From assembly GCA_937898525.1 (NCBI GenBank), contig CALCBC010000066.1, positions 1-64,000 of the forward strand: DNA of 64,000 nucleotides, given 5' to 3'. The DNA is from an uncultured Sphingomonadales bacterium (lineage in GTDB: Bacteria > Pseudomonadota > Alphaproteobacteria > Sphingomonadales > Sphingomonadaceae). Below the pieces are notes generated by a model. That model saw only the letters and a program-made list of their open reading frames with translations. It did not search any database and had not been told where the DNA came from. Position numbers and translations under genes: made by a program. This document shows, piece after piece, positions 8,678 through 16,559 of this stretch; within the stretch, counting starts at the first letter, position 1; every line of letters begins with the position of its first letter.

Positions 8678-9685
8678 ATGGCGGTGAAGGTTGCGATCAA
8701 CGGATTCGGACGCATCGGGCGGCTCGTCGCCCGCGCGCTGCTCGAACGCACCGACCACGATTTCGAGCTGGTCGCGATCAACGACCTCGCCGATCCGAAG
8801 TCGAACGCGCTGCTGTTCGCCTACGACAGCACCCATGGCCGCTTCCCCGGGACGGTGACCGCCGACGAGGACAGCATCCAGGTCAACGGCCGCGACATCG
8901 CGGTGACCAAGGAGCGCGATCCCGGCAAGCTGCCGCACAAGGAGCTCGGCGTCGACTTCGTGCTTGAATGCACGGGCTTCTTCCAGTCGGACGAGGCCAG
9001 CCGGCCGCACCTCGCTGCCGGCGCCAAGCGGGTGCTGATCTCGGCCCCGGCGACCGGCGTCTCCAAGACCATCGTGTTCGGCGTGAACCAGGACACGCTG
9101 ACCGCCGACGACGTGATCGTTTCGAACGCGAGCTGCACGACCAACTGCCTCGCGCCGGTGGCCAAGGTGCTGCACGAGACGGTGGGCATCGAGCGCGGGT
9201 TCATGACCACGATCCACAGCTACACCAACGACCAGCGCATTCTCGACCAGATCCACAAGGACCTGCGCCGGGCCCGCGCCGGGGCGATGAACATGATCCC
9301 GACCACGACCGGCGCGGCGCGCGCCGTCGGCCTCGTGCTGCCCGAGCTCAAGGGCAAGCTCGACGGCTCCTCGGTCCGCGTGCCCACGCCGAACGTGAGC
9401 CTGGTCGACCTCGTGTTCACGCCGTCGCGCGACACCACCAAGGAAGAGATCAACGCCGCGCTCAAGGCTGCTGCCGAAGGGGCGATGAAGGGCGTGCTCG
9501 ACTACACCGACCAGCCGCTCGTCAGCAGCGACTTCAACCACCAGCCAGCGAGCTCGACGGTCGACAGTCTCGAGACCGCTGTGCTCGAAGGCAAGCTCGC
9601 GCGCGTCGTGTCGTGGTACGACAACGAGTGGGGCTTCTCGAACCGGATGATCGACACCGCCGGGGTGATGGCGAAGTTCCTCTGA
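8678..9685 (+). CDS. gap: glyceraldehyde-3-phosphate dehydrogenase, type I
   Basis: A 335-residue cytoplasmic enzyme oxidising glyceraldehyde-3-phosphate to 1,3-bisphosphoglycerate with NAD(P). Visible features are the Rossmann motif [10 protein letters not shown], the catalytic [12 protein letters not shown] with Cys153, the following [11 protein letters not shown] with the catalytic histidine, and [13 protein letters not shown] near the C-terminus. ATG 8678 follows AGGAG. The ORF is open far upstream through tkt, but that part is a shadow of transketolase. It is followed by a palindromic repeat, then the MOSC gene and pgk. Confidence 0.97.
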   Translation: MAVKVAINGFGRIGRLVARALLERTDHDFELVAINDLADPKSNALLFAYDSTHGRFPGTVTADEDSIQVNGRDIAVTKERDPGKLPHKELGVDFVLECTGFFQSDEASRPHLAAGAKRVLISAPATGVSKTIVFGVNQDTLTADDVIVSNASCTTNCLAPVAKVLHETVGIERGFMTTIHSYTNDQRILDQIHKDLRRARAGAMNMIPTTTGAARAVGLVLPELKGKLDGSSVRVPTPNVSLVDLVFTPSRDTTKEEINAALKAAAEGAMKGVLDYTDQPLVSSDFNHQPASSTVDSLETAVLEGKLARVVSWYDNEWGFSNRMIDTAGVMAKFL

Positions 9686-9690
9686 CCATC

Positions 9691-9716
9691 CGTCACCCGG
9701 CGAACGCCGGGATGAC
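9691..9716. repeat. REP-like palindrome / possible terminator
   Basis: CGTCACCCGGCG-AA-CGCCGGGATGACG is a near-perfect inverted repeat (stem about 12 bp with one mismatch or bulge) directly behind the gap stop. It lacks a T tract, so it resembles the short 'cgtcatcccggc' palindromes scattered between genes in many Proteobacteria more than a classical terminator. It may still lower read-through into the MOSC gene or stabilise the tkt-gap message. Confidence 0.6.
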
Positions 9717-9738
9717 GGGGGAGGGGTAAGCTATTCTG

Positions 9739-10200
9739 ATGACCACCGCTCACCTCGCGGGGATCGCCCGGCACGACCGGCCCAAGGGCCCGATGGAGAC
9801 GATCGACCGCGTCGCCGTCACGGTCGCGGAGGGCGTGCACGGGGATTACCGCGGGGCGCTCGCGGCAACCAAGCCGAGCCGCAAGCGGCAGGTGACGCTG
9901 ATCGAGGCCGAGAGCGTTTCAGCCGCGATGGCGGAGTCCGGCGCGGTGCTCGACTGGTCGGACTGCCGGCGTAACCTGTTGCTGCGGGGGATCCGCCTGC
10001 CGCGCGCGGAAGGGACCCGCGTGCGGGTCGGCGACAGCCTGGTGCTCGAGATTACTTGCGAATGCGACCCGTGCGAGCGCATGGACGAGCTTCATTCGGG
10101 GCTGCGCGCTGCGCTCACGCCGGACTGGCGGGGCGGGTTCTGCGCCCGCGTGATAGATGACGGCGAGATCGCCGTCGGCGACACTGTGAGGATCCTGTGA
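9739..10200 (+). CDS. MOSC domain protein
   Basis: A 153-residue protein covering a single MOSC (molybdenum cofactor sulfurase C-terminal) domain: [19 protein letters not shown], the RRNLLLRGI segment and [11 protein letters not shown]. The latter carries the cysteine-containing segment often seen in stand-alone MOSC proteins. Members bind molybdopterin or handle activated sulfur, or detoxify N-hydroxylated compounds in the YiiM group; the substrate here is unknown. It sits between gap and pgk, and its stop overlaps the pgk start (TGATG), so it is co-translated with glycolytic enzymes. No link to glycolysis is obvious. Confidence 0.85.
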   Translation: MTTAHLAGIARHDRPKGPMETIDRVAVTVAEGVHGDYRGALAATKPSRKRQVTLIEAESVSAAMAESGAVLDWSDCRRNLLLRGIRLPRAEGTRVRVGDSLVLEITCECDPCERMDELHSGLRAALTPDWRGGFCARVIDDGEIAVGDTVRIL

Positions 10201-11402
10201 TGGCGAAGTTCCGCACTCTCGACGACATCGGCGACGTCCGCGGCAAGGTCGCGCTGGTGCGCGTCGATCTCAACCTGCCGATGGCCGACGGGCGGGTCAC
10301 CGACCTGACCCGCGCGCGGGCAGTTGCGCCGACGGTGCTCGAGCTCGCTGATGCCGGTGCCAAGGTGCTGCTGCTGGCGCATTTCGGCCGACCCAAGGGG
10401 CAGCGTCACTCGACGATGTCTCTGAGCCTGATCCAGGGCGCGATCGAGGACGTGTTCGGGCGCGAGGTGATGTTCATCCCCGAGGTCGAGGGGCCGGTGG
10501 TCGAACAGGCGATCGGGATCCTGCGCCCCGGCGACATCGGCCTGCTCGAGAACACCCGCTTCTGGCCCGGCGAGGAAGCCAATGACCGGCAGTTCGCGGA
10601 AGCGATCGCCGCCAATGGCGACGTCTACGTCAACGACGCCTTCTCCGCCTCGCATCGCGCGCACGCCACGACTGAGGGGCTGGCGCACCTGCTGCCGGCC
10701 TATGCAGGCCGCGCGATGCAGGCCGAGCTCGAGGCGCTCGACAAGGCGCTCGGCAATCCGGACAAACCCGTCGCAGCGGTGGTCGGCGGCGCCAAGGTCT
10801 CGACCAAGCTCGCGGTGCTCGAGCATCTCGTCGCGCGCGTCGATCACCTGATCATCGGCGGCGGCATGGCCAACACGTTCCTCGCTGCGCGCGGGATCGA
10901 CGTCGGCAAGTCGCTGTGCGAGCACGAGATGGCCGACAAGGCCGAAGCGATTCTCGACGCTGCCGACAAGGCCGGCTGTACGGTGCACCTACCCTACGAC
11001 GTCGTGGTGGCGAAGGAATTTGCCGCCAATCCGCCGAGCCTGCGCACCTGCAACGTCCACGAGGTCGCGGCCGACGAGATGATCCTCGACGTCGGCCCGC
11101 AGGCGGTCGAGGCGCTCGCCGACGTCCTCAAGACTTGCCGCACGCTGGTGTGGAACGGCCCGCTCGGCGCCTTCGAGACCCCACCGTTCGATGAAGCCAC
11201 CGTGGCGCTGGCGAAGACCGCAGCGGCGCTGACTCGCGAAGGCTCGCTGGTGTCGGTTGCCGGCGGCGGCGATACCGTGGCGGCCTTGAACCACGCGGGG
11301 GTAGCGGGGGACTTTACCTACGTCTCGACGGCCGGTGGCGCGTTCCTCGAGTGGATGGAGGGGCGGGAGCTCCCCGGCGTGGCAGCGCTCCAGCGCGGAT
11401 AG
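10200..11402 (+). CDS. pgk: phosphoglycerate kinase
   Basis: A 400-residue glycolytic enzyme transferring phosphate between 1,3-bisphosphoglycerate and ADP. N-terminal [15 protein letters not shown] carries the substrate-binding pattern, [11 protein letters not shown] is the conserved basic loop, [14 protein letters not shown] and [10 protein letters not shown] follow, and WNGPLGAFE and [12 protein letters not shown] near the C-terminus form the nucleotide site. The ATG at 10200 overlaps the MOSC stop. A GTG three bases earlier is also possible. Fructose-bisphosphate aldolase, often next, is absent here. Confidence 0.97.
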   Translation: MAKFRTLDDIGDVRGKVALVRVDLNLPMADGRVTDLTRARAVAPTVLELADAGAKVLLLAHFGRPKGQRHSTMSLSLIQGAIEDVFGREVMFIPEVEGPVVEQAIGILRPGDIGLLENTRFWPGEEANDRQFAEAIAANGDVYVNDAFSASHRAHATTEGLAHLLPAYAGRAMQAELEALDKALGNPDKPVAAVVGGAKVSTKLAVLEHLVARVDHLIIGGGMANTFLAARGIDVGKSLCEHEMADKAEAILDAADKAGCTVHLPYDVVVAKEFAANPPSLRTCNVHEVAADEMILDVGPQAVEALADVLKTCRTLVWNGPLGAFETPPFDEATVALAKTAAALTREGSLVSVAGGGDTVAALNHAGVAGDFTYVSTAGGAFLEWMEGRELPGVAALQRG

Positions 11403-11437
11403 ACCTGGGGCTCTACGGCCGCAGGCTCACTAAAACA

Positions 11438-11454
11438 GGGACAGTCCCCATTTT
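11438..11454 (+). terminator. weak hairpin behind pgk
   Basis: GGGACAGTCCCCATTTT lies 36 bases after the pgk stop. GGGA/TCCC can form a tight 4-bp stem followed by a short T run, so it may end the tkt-gap-MOSC-pgk message. The stem is short, and this is only a suggestion. Confidence 0.3.
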
Positions 11455-11487
11455 CGCGTGAGGGGCGTTACGAACTCACGCGCGTGT

Positions 11488-11859
11488 CTAGAGGCCGCCG
11501 GAGAAGCGCATCCCGAACCGATAGGCGCCGGGCCCGATCCCCGGTCCCGCCGCGGGCATCACCTCGACCAGGGACAGCGTGCCATCGGCAACCTGCAGCG
11601 GCGTGTCGCTGCAAAGCTCGTGGAATTCGCTGCGCGAGCCGAGGTCGATCCGTACCATCACGCGCGTCCGTCCGGCGGATACGCACTGCACGCCGACGGG
11701 ACAGCGGCTGTCCTCGATCACCGCGAGCGGGGTCACGTAGGGGCCGTCGACATACACGCGCTGATCGAGTCGGGCGCGGACAATGCCGTCGGGCGGCGGC
11801 GTGCTGGCGCAGCCCGCGAGAGCAAGGGGAAGGAGAAAGATCGACCTCATTGGTCGCAT
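11488..11859 (-). CDS. putative lipoprotein, EDSRCP-CxxAGR family (copy 1)
   Basis: A 123-residue protein with a lipoprotein signal (LPLALAGC, lipid-accepting Cys17) and a single predicted beta-rich domain. It shares with its neighbour at 11924-12298 the motif EDSRCPxxxxCxxAGR followed by a hydrophobic strand, a mid-protein LSLVEVMPAAG and a C-terminal YRFGMRF. The two cysteines of the motif could form a disulfide in the periplasm. Function is unknown. It ends a leftward run of five genes. Confidence 0.7.
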   Translation of the reverse strand: MRPMRSIFLLPLALAGCASTPPPDGIVRARLDQRVYVDGPYVTPLAVIEDSRCPVGVQCVSAGRTRVMVRIDLGSRSEFHELCSDTPLQVADGTLSLVEVMPAAGPGIGPGAYRFGMRFSGGL

Positions 11860-11923
11860 GATGAAGCAAACGGCTTAATGATCGCCGAACTGCGGGTCTC
11901 ATGCCCGGACTTCGGCTCACGGC

Positions 11924-12298
11924 CTAGCCGCCGCCTTCGAACCCGAAGCGGTAGTTCGGCACCGGGATTTCCTCGCCCGCCATTCGCTCGGGGTGCACCG
12001 AGGTCAGCGTGATCGAGGTGCCGTGGAGAGCATGCGGCTCGCCGAGCACCAGCGGCACGGTCTCGTCGAACTCCGGTCCATAGATTCGCGTCGACAGAAC
12101 GACACGTCCGGCCCAGATGCAGCGGGCGTTCATCGGGCAGCGGCTGTCCTCGAGCAGCACCTGCGGCACGGCGACGAGCCTGCCGACGCGGACACCGTCG
12201 CCGATCTCGACCGCCGAACCTTCGGGTGCGAGCGGCGCGGGGACGGTGGCGCAGGCGGCGGCGAGAGCGACGAGGGGAAGTGCGGTCAGGAGTTTCAT
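11924..12298 (-). CDS. putative lipoprotein, EDSRCP-CxxAGR family (copy 2)
   Basis: A 124-residue paralogue of the next gene. The start MKLLTALPLVALAAAC gives a lipoprotein signal with a cysteine near residue 16, and the body has LLEDSRCPMNARCIWAGRV, LTSVHP and a C-terminal YRFGFE. An upstream in-frame ATG (12346) would bury the signal and is rejected. The pair probably arose by tandem duplication and diverged widely, only the central motif and ends staying alike. Both are expected in the envelope; the role is unknown. Confidence 0.7.
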   Translation of the reverse strand: MKLLTALPLVALAAACATVPAPLAPEGSAVEIGDGVRVGRLVAVPQVLLEDSRCPMNARCIWAGRVVLSTRIYGPEFDETVPLVLGEPHALHGTSITLTSVHPERMAGEEIPVPNYRFGFEGGG

Positions 12299-12342
12299 CG
12301 CCCCGACAACGCACGCCTGCCGTTTTCGCTCCGCTGAACGGA

Positions 12343-13098
12343 TCACCCGACCGCCTGCCGTACCATCGCCCGCAGCCTCTGCGCGTCATGGACCGCATGC
12401 GCTTCGGGGTCGTTGTTGAAATAGGCCCACACCGACCGCCCGCCGCCAGCTTCCTCAGCGATCCAGTCGGTCCATTCGAGCAGCACCTTGTCCGAGTACC
12501 GACCCCAGTACTTGCCGACCCCGCCGTGGAAGCGAACGTAGGCGATCGGTCCGACCGCGATCCGCGGGCTTTGGGAGCCCGGCATGTCGTGCGAGCAGAA
12601 GCTCGCGCCGTGGCGGTCAAGGAGTGCGAAGACCTTGTCGTCGTACCACGAGGCGTCGCGGAACTCGAACACGCTGGTGACGTCGTCGGGCAGCAGTCGG
12701 AGAAAGCTTTCGAGCCGCCCGAGGTTGATCCTGAAGTTTGGCGGCAACTGGTAGAGGATCGGACCGAGCGCGGGCTTGAGCTTGCGCACTGGAGACATCA
12801 TCCGTGCCAGCGGCGCCTCGCAATCCTTGAGCTTCTTCGCCTGGGTCAGGAAGCGGTTGGCCTTGACCGCGTAGCAGAAGCCCGCCGGCGCCTGGTCGCG
12901 CCAGGCTTCGAAAGTCTCGGCCCTGGGAAGCCGGTAGAAGCTGTTGTTGATCTCGACCGTGTCGAACTCGCCGGCATAGAAGGCGAACCAGCGCTTCGCC
13001 GGCAGGTCCTGCGGGTAGAACGGCCCGCGCCAATGCTTGTAGACCCACCCCGAGCACCCGATCCGCACCGGGGCGGCGGCTTTGGTATCGAGCGACAT
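12343..13098 (-). CDS. DUF72 (YecE) family protein
   Basis: A 251-residue cytoplasmic protein of the DUF72 TIM-barrel family. It begins RIGCSGWVYKHWRGPFYP, has EFDTVEINNSFYRLP, FCYAVKANRFLT and YVRFHGG, and ends with AYFNNDPEAHAVHDA, all typical. ATG 13098 puts the conserved RIGCSGW close to the N-terminus; an ATG at 13131 would add 11 unconserved residues. Catalytic function is unproven in the family. It lies between the ArsR pair and the lipoprotein pair on the same strand. Confidence 0.88.
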   Translation of the reverse strand: MSLDTKAAAPVRIGCSGWVYKHWRGPFYPQDLPAKRWFAFYAGEFDTVEINNSFYRLPRAETFEAWRDQAPAGFCYAVKANRFLTQAKKLKDCEAPLARMMSPVRKLKPALGPILYQLPPNFRINLGRLESFLRLLPDDVTSVFEFRDASWYDDKVFALLDRHGASFCSHDMPGSQSPRIAVGPIAYVRFHGGVGKYWGRYSDKVLLEWTDWIAEEAGGGRSVWAYFNNDPEAHAVHDAQRLRAMVRQAVG

Positions 13099-13179
13099 GC
13101 CGTCGCAACGCCGCTCGCGCAAGAACGGCACCCCGCCAACGGATCCGGATCTCCTCCCCCGGCAGGGAGAAGGGGCAGG

Positions 13180-13509
13180 TCAGCCTGGCGGCGCGCCGAA
13201 TTCGTCCAGCACCGCGCCGAGCCGGTCGAGCCGCGCTTCCCATTCGGTCCGGCACTGCTGTGCCCAGCGTTCGAGTTCGCGCAGGCCGTCGGCGCGCAGG
13301 GTGCAGTACCGCGCGCGTCCGCGCTTTTCGGAGGCGGCGAGCCCGGCCCTTTCGAGCAGTCGCAGATGCTGCCCGACCGCGGTGACCGTCACGCCGAGCG
13401 GCTCGCTCAGCGCCGATACCGTCACCGGGCCTTGGGCGAGCAAGGCCAGCATGGCCCGTCGCGTCGGGTCACCGAGCGCGTCGAGCACTGCATGCGGCGC
13501 AGGGATCAT
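13180..13509 (-). CDS. ArsR-family transcriptional regulator
   Basis: A 109-residue winged-helix repressor. LGDPTRRAMLALLAQGPVTV is the classic ArsR N-terminal helix, and VTAVGQHLRLLERAGL is the recognition helix-turn-helix region. No metal-binding cysteine cluster is present, so it belongs with the metal-independent ArsR proteins that accompany SRPBCC/AHSA1 genes. It overlaps the upstream SRPBCC gene by 4 bases. A duplicated 20-bp palindrome upstream of the pair is the likely autoregulatory operator. Confidence 0.9.
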   Translation of the reverse strand: MIPAPHAVLDALGDPTRRAMLALLAQGPVTVSALSEPLGVTVTAVGQHLRLLERAGLAASEKRGRARYCTLRADGLRELERWAQQCRTEWEARLDRLGAVLDEFGAPPG

Positions 13510-13967
13510 GAGGCCAGCGTCCGGGCAAGCGCGTCGAGCATCGACTCCCAGCCGCCACGGCGCATCGCGGGGCCGTCGGCGCCTTCGTAGAACGCAGCCT
13601 GGTGCGTGAAGTGCAGCGCGCAGCCGCCATCCTCGTCGTGGAGCTCGAAGGTCAGCAGCGAGGTCGAGATGCGCCTGCCGCCGAACATCATGCTCGTGCT
13701 GACGACTATCCGCTCGCCGTCGACGATGTCCTCGAAACGGCCCTCGTTTTCGAGGACGAGCCCGGGAAAGGGCGAGCCTTCACGCAGGACATAGCGCTGG
13801 CGCTCGATTCCGCCCACGCGGAAGTCCAGTTCGGATATCTGCGTTTCCATCGTGGCGTCGGCATACCAGCGGTCTTTCAGGGCGGGATCGGACAAGGCCG
13901 AGAAGACCCGTTCACGGCTGTGCGGGAAGCTGCGGTGCAGGGTGAAGGTATCGTGGATGACGGGCAT
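13506..13967 (-). CDS. SRPBCC / AHSA1-like protein
   Basis: A 153-residue START-like (AHSA1) fold protein: the N-terminal FTLHRSFPHSRERVFSALSDPALKDRWY is the family signature, and the C-terminal GGWESMLDALARTL helix closes the cavity. ATG 13967 has a near-consensus AAAGGAGG upstream. Such proteins bind hydrophobic ligands, and the ArsR partner often controls them; the ligand here is unknown. It is the first gene of the SRPBCC-ArsR operon, with the two operator copies in its upstream region. Confidence 0.88.
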   Translation of the reverse strand: MPVIHDTFTLHRSFPHSRERVFSALSDPALKDRWYADATMETQISELDFRVGGIERQRYVLREGSPFPGLVLENEGRFEDIVDGERIVVSTSMMFGGRRISTSLLTFELHDEDGGCALHFTHQAAFYEGADGPAMRRGGWESMLDALARTLAS

Positions 13968-13980
13968 TGAAGCCTCCTTT

Positions 13981-14037
13981 AGTGAAGCGCAGACTTCATT
14001 GATTCCTGCGTCGTAATAGTCAAGTGCAGACTTCACT
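13981..14037 (-). promoter_or_regulatory. duplicated palindromic operator of the SRPBCC-ArsR operon
   Basis: Two 20-bp sites, 13981-14000 (AGTGAAGCGCAGACTTCATT) and 14018-14037 (AGTCAAGTGCAGACTTCACT), match at 17 of 20 positions, with centres 37 bp apart. Each is an imperfect palindrome of the form AGTGAAG-N6-CTTCACT. Leftward, the upstream copy contains TTGACT (14018-14023 complement), which could be a -35 box, while the other copy ends 6 bases before the AAAGGAGG ribosome site and would cover the transcription start. This is the expected layout for ArsR repression, with possible cooperative or looped binding. Confidence 0.65.
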
Positions 14038-14089
14038 AACAGGTCGCGGCTGCTTGGCTGGAGCGCCGGAGCGTTCTAGGAGCGGTGCG

Positions 14090-14707
14090 ATGCTCGACCA
14101 GCGATGCCAGCTCTATCTGATCTCGCCGCTCGACGTCGGGGGCGAATTTCCGCAACGGCTCGAGCGGGCGCTCGATGCCGGCCCGGTCGCGGCCTTCCAG
14201 TTCCGCGTGAAGGGCATCGACCAGCACGAGGCGGCCCGGCTCGCCGAGCCGCTGCTGGAGATCTGCCGTACGCGGGACGTGGCCTTCATCGTCAACGACA
14301 GCGTCGCGTTGGCGAAGCGGCTGCGCGCGGACGGCGTCCACCTCGGGCAGGGTGACGGCGACGTGCGCGAGGCGCGTGAGGCGCTCGGCCGCGAGGCGCA
14401 GATCGGCGTTACCTGTCACGCCAGCCGCCACCTGGCGATGGAAGCCGGCGAAGCCGGGGCGGACTACGTGGCGTTCGGCTCGTTCTTTCCGAGTGCCACC
14501 AAGGCGAGCGAACATCGGCCGGACCCCGAGCTGCTCACCTGGTGGCAGCGACTGATGGAAATCCCTTGTGTCGCCATCGGGGGCATCACGCCGGACAACT
14601 GCAAGCCGCTGATCGAGGCCGGGGCGGACTTCCTCGCGGTGAGCGGCGCGGTGTGGAACGGCGACGAAGCCGACGCCGTTCAGGCGTTCGCCAGGCTCCT
14701 GAAATAG
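14090..14707 (+). CDS. thiE: thiamine phosphate synthase
   Basis: A 205-residue TIM-barrel enzyme joining HMP-PP and thiazole phosphate to give thiamine monophosphate. The series QFRVKGID, FIVNDSVALAKRL, DGVHLGQGD, IGVTCHAS, DYVAFGSFFPSATKASEH and AIGGITPDN is diagnostic for ThiE. ATG 14090 has AGGAG 8 bases upstream; an open frame from 14024 lacks a site and family similarity. No TPP riboswitch-like sequence is evident in the short upstream region, which instead holds the divergent ArsR operator. Confidence 0.92.
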   Translation: MLDQRCQLYLISPLDVGGEFPQRLERALDAGPVAAFQFRVKGIDQHEAARLAEPLLEICRTRDVAFIVNDSVALAKRLRADGVHLGQGDGDVREAREALGREAQIGVTCHASRHLAMEAGEAGADYVAFGSFFPSATKASEHRPDPELLTWWQRLMEIPCVAIGGITPDNCKPLIEAGADFLAVSGAVWNGDEADAVQAFARLLK

Positions 14708-14855
14708 GGCGTTGGCCTCGACCTGCAGCGCCGTCGACAGGCCTCTGCCCTCATGCCGGCTGCGATGGAGCGTGCAAAATTGAAGATGGAATCCCGTTGT
14801 GCAGCGCGACATGATGTGACAAAGGAAACTTTAGTTCACTCTGGGGGTAAGCGTC

Positions 14856-15080
14856 ATGCACATCAAGAAGACACTGGCGGCATTGGCTGCGACGTCGCTC
14901 GTCGGCGCCCCGATCGTTGCGCAGGCCGCGGCTGCCGAAGCCGCACGCGTCGGCTCCCCGGTTGGAAAGGCCGAGAAACTCCAGGGCGGATGGTTCCTCC
15001 CCGCGCTCGCGATCATTGCGATCATCCTCGGCATCGTCGTGCTCGTTGACGACGGCGACGACCTTCCGACCAGCCCCTGA
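14856..15080 (+). CDS. small membrane protein with signal peptide
   Basis: A 74-residue protein: a cleavable-looking signal (MHIKKTLAALAATSLVGAP...AQAAAA), a short basic linker (AARVGSPVGKAEKLQGG), one very hydrophobic segment (WFLPALAIIAIILGIVVLV) and an acidic tail DDGDDLPTSP. GGGGG lies 8 bases before the ATG, and a strong terminator lies 34 bases after the stop, so it is a monocistronic, probably well-expressed unit. I know of similar short proteins in sphingomonads but no function. Confidence 0.65.
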   Translation: MHIKKTLAALAATSLVGAPIVAQAAAAEAARVGSPVGKAEKLQGGWFLPALAIIAIILGIVVLVDDGDDLPTSP

Positions 15081-15114
15081 TCCGCGCTGAGAAGCGCGGG
15101 AGGTCGAGATTACG

Positions 15115-15151
15115 GGACCGGACGGCCCAGCCGCCCGGTCCTTTGTATTTG
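15115..15151 (+). terminator. rho-independent terminator
   Basis: GGACCGGACGG (15115-15125) pairs with CCGCCCGGTCC (15131-15141) across the loop CCCAG with one A-C mismatch, followed by the T-rich TTTGTATTT. This ends the small membrane protein gene and lies between it and the convergent secreted-protein gene. Confidence 0.75.
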
Positions 15152-15160
15152 GGGAATGCC

Positions 15161-15505
15161 TCAGCCCTGGCGCACGCAGCGCAGTCGGCCCGGCTGACCG
15201 TTTTCGATCAGGCGCAGGAAGCGTTCCGAGGCGATCTGGTAGCTTTCGCCCTGACGCGGTCCGCTGGTGAAAGTCAGCCTGTTGCCGCGCCGCAGGTAGG
15301 TTCCGCTTCCCTGGGGTGAGGAATAGCGGGCCGCATTCTCGATCGTGAAGTTGCGCTCCGGCTGTGGAATCCCGGCCTGTCCGCCGGCGTCGCCGGGCAG
15401 CTCGCAGACGAACGTGCCGCGATCGAGCGTGCCGATCGCGCCCTGCGGGAGAGCGGGGGAGGTAAGTCCTGCCGCCAGCAGCAGGGCGCAAACGAGCCGT
15501 TTCAT
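15161..15505 (-). CDS. secreted protein of unknown function
   Basis: A 114-residue protein with a signal peptide (MKRLVCALLLAAGLTSPALPQG) and two cysteines in the mature part (FVCELPGD and LRCVRQ), which could form a disulfide. The mid region has YSSPQGSGTYLRRGNRLTFTSGP, suggesting a small beta-structured periplasmic domain of the kind seen in sphingomonad 'elongation factor P-adjacent' proteins. GAGGGGG precedes ATG 15505; an ATG at 15523 is less well placed. The gene is divergent from efp. Confidence 0.65.
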   Translation of the reverse strand: MKRLVCALLLAAGLTSPALPQGAIGTLDRGTFVCELPGDAGGQAGIPQPERNFTIENAARYSSPQGSGTYLRRGNRLTFTSGPRQGESYQIASERFLRLIENGQPGRLRCVRQG

Positions 15506-15603
15506 GCGGCCCCCTCTAGCCAATGGCCCCTTGCATTGCCATGAACGTTTCGACGGGCTAGGGGCGCGCGTTTCCCAAACTCAAGGTATCGAAAGCGTTG
15601 GCC

Positions 15604-16167
15604 ATGAAGATCAGTGGCGTCGACATCCGTCCCGGCAATATTCTCGAGTACGAAGGCGGCATCTGGAAGGTCGCCAAGATCCAGCATACCCAGCCCGGCA
15701 AGGGCGGCGCCTACATGCAGGTCGAAATGAAGAACCTGCAGGACGGCCGCAAGACCAATGTCCGCTTCCGCAGCGCGGACACGGTCGAGCGCGTACGGCT
15801 CGATACCAAGGATTTCCAGTATCTTTACGCAGACGGCGACATGCTCGTGTTCATGGACCAGGACACCTACGAGCAGATCCAGCTGCCGGCAGACCTGCTC
15901 GGCGACGCTGCGGCGTTCCTCCAGGACGGCATGGAAGTCATGCTCGAAATGTGGGATGAAAAGCCGATCAGCGTGCAGTTGCCTGAGCAGGTCGAGGCGA
16001 CCATCGTCGAGGCTGACGCGGTGGTGAAGGGGCAGACCGCCTCGTCGAGCTACAAGCCGGCGGTGCTCGAGAACGGCGTGCGGGTGATGGTTCCGCCGCA
16101 CATCGAAGCCGGGACGAGGATCGTGGTCGACGTCTATGAGCGAACTTACGTTGGCAAGGCCGGTTGA
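15604..16167 (+). CDS. efp: translation elongation factor P
   Basis: A 187-residue three-domain KOW/OB protein that rescues ribosomes stalled at polyproline. The N-terminal KOW domain has [19 protein letters not shown], and the tip loop TQPGKGGA carries Lys33, the residue post-translationally modified or left bare in different lineages. The middle domain has [19 protein letters not shown], and the C-terminal OB domain ends [18 protein letters not shown]. No epmA/epmB/earP gene is seen nearby. The ATG at 15604 is preferred to an in-frame TTG two codons upstream. Confidence 0.96.
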   Translation: MKISGVDIRPGNILEYEGGIWKVAKIQHTQPGKGGAYMQVEMKNLQDGRKTNVRFRSADTVERVRLDTKDFQYLYADGDMLVFMDQDTYEQIQLPADLLGDAAAFLQDGMEVMLEMWDEKPISVQLPEQVEATIVEADAVVKGQTASSSYKPAVLENGVRVMVPPHIEAGTRIVVDVYERTYVGKAG

Positions 16168-16197
16168 CCCCGGCCGTTGGAGTGGGGGCCTGACAGC

Positions 16198-16545
16198 ATG
16201 ATTACCGACGCCCGCTTCGTCGGCATCGACTTCGAGCGCAGCTTCCTAACCGGCGTCATCTACGACGACGAGTCGCTGACTCTCGAACTCGATTTCAACC
16301 TCACCGAAGAGCACCCCAGGCACACGCCCCCGCAGGCCGGCGAGGAGGGTTGCTATCGAGGCGGTTATGTCCGCTTCGCCGACATCGACGACCTGCAGAT
16401 CGACAAGGCCAAGCCGGTCGATGGCGAGGCACAGGACTACAGCATCATCTACTCCGTCGCCGGCGACGGGGAACGCTTCGAGTTCTCGACCGGTTGGGGC
16501 GAGATCAAGGTTACGGCGAAGTCGGTCCGCGTCGCGCTCGACTGA
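16198..16545 (+). CDS. conserved hypothetical acidic protein
   Basis: A 115-residue soluble, acidic protein starting MITDARFVGIDFERSF with no signal or membrane segment. Alternating hydrophobic stretches (TGVIYDDESLTLELDF, GYVRFADIDDLQID, FEFSTGWGEIKVTA) suggest an all-beta fold. It lies 30 bases behind efp and 14 bases before suhB, on the same strand, so the three are likely one operon. I do not recognise the family. Confidence 0.75.
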   Translation: MITDARFVGIDFERSFLTGVIYDDESLTLELDFNLTEEHPRHTPPQAGEEGCYRGGYVRFADIDDLQIDKAKPVDGEAQDYSIIYSVAGDGERFEFSTGWGEIKVTAKSVRVALD

Positions 16546-16559
16546 CAAGGAATTTCAAG

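Noticed and set aside
14090..14707. TPP riboswitch before thiE
   Set aside because: Only about 50 bases separate the ArsR operator from the thiE start and they lack the conserved CUGAGA and ACCUGA-like elements.
14708..14855. Possible sigma-54 promoter TTGGCCTCGACCTGCA before the small membrane protein
   Set aside because: The GG and GC doublets are 9 rather than 10 bases apart and the flanking consensus is poor, so PrsR control of this gene is not supported.
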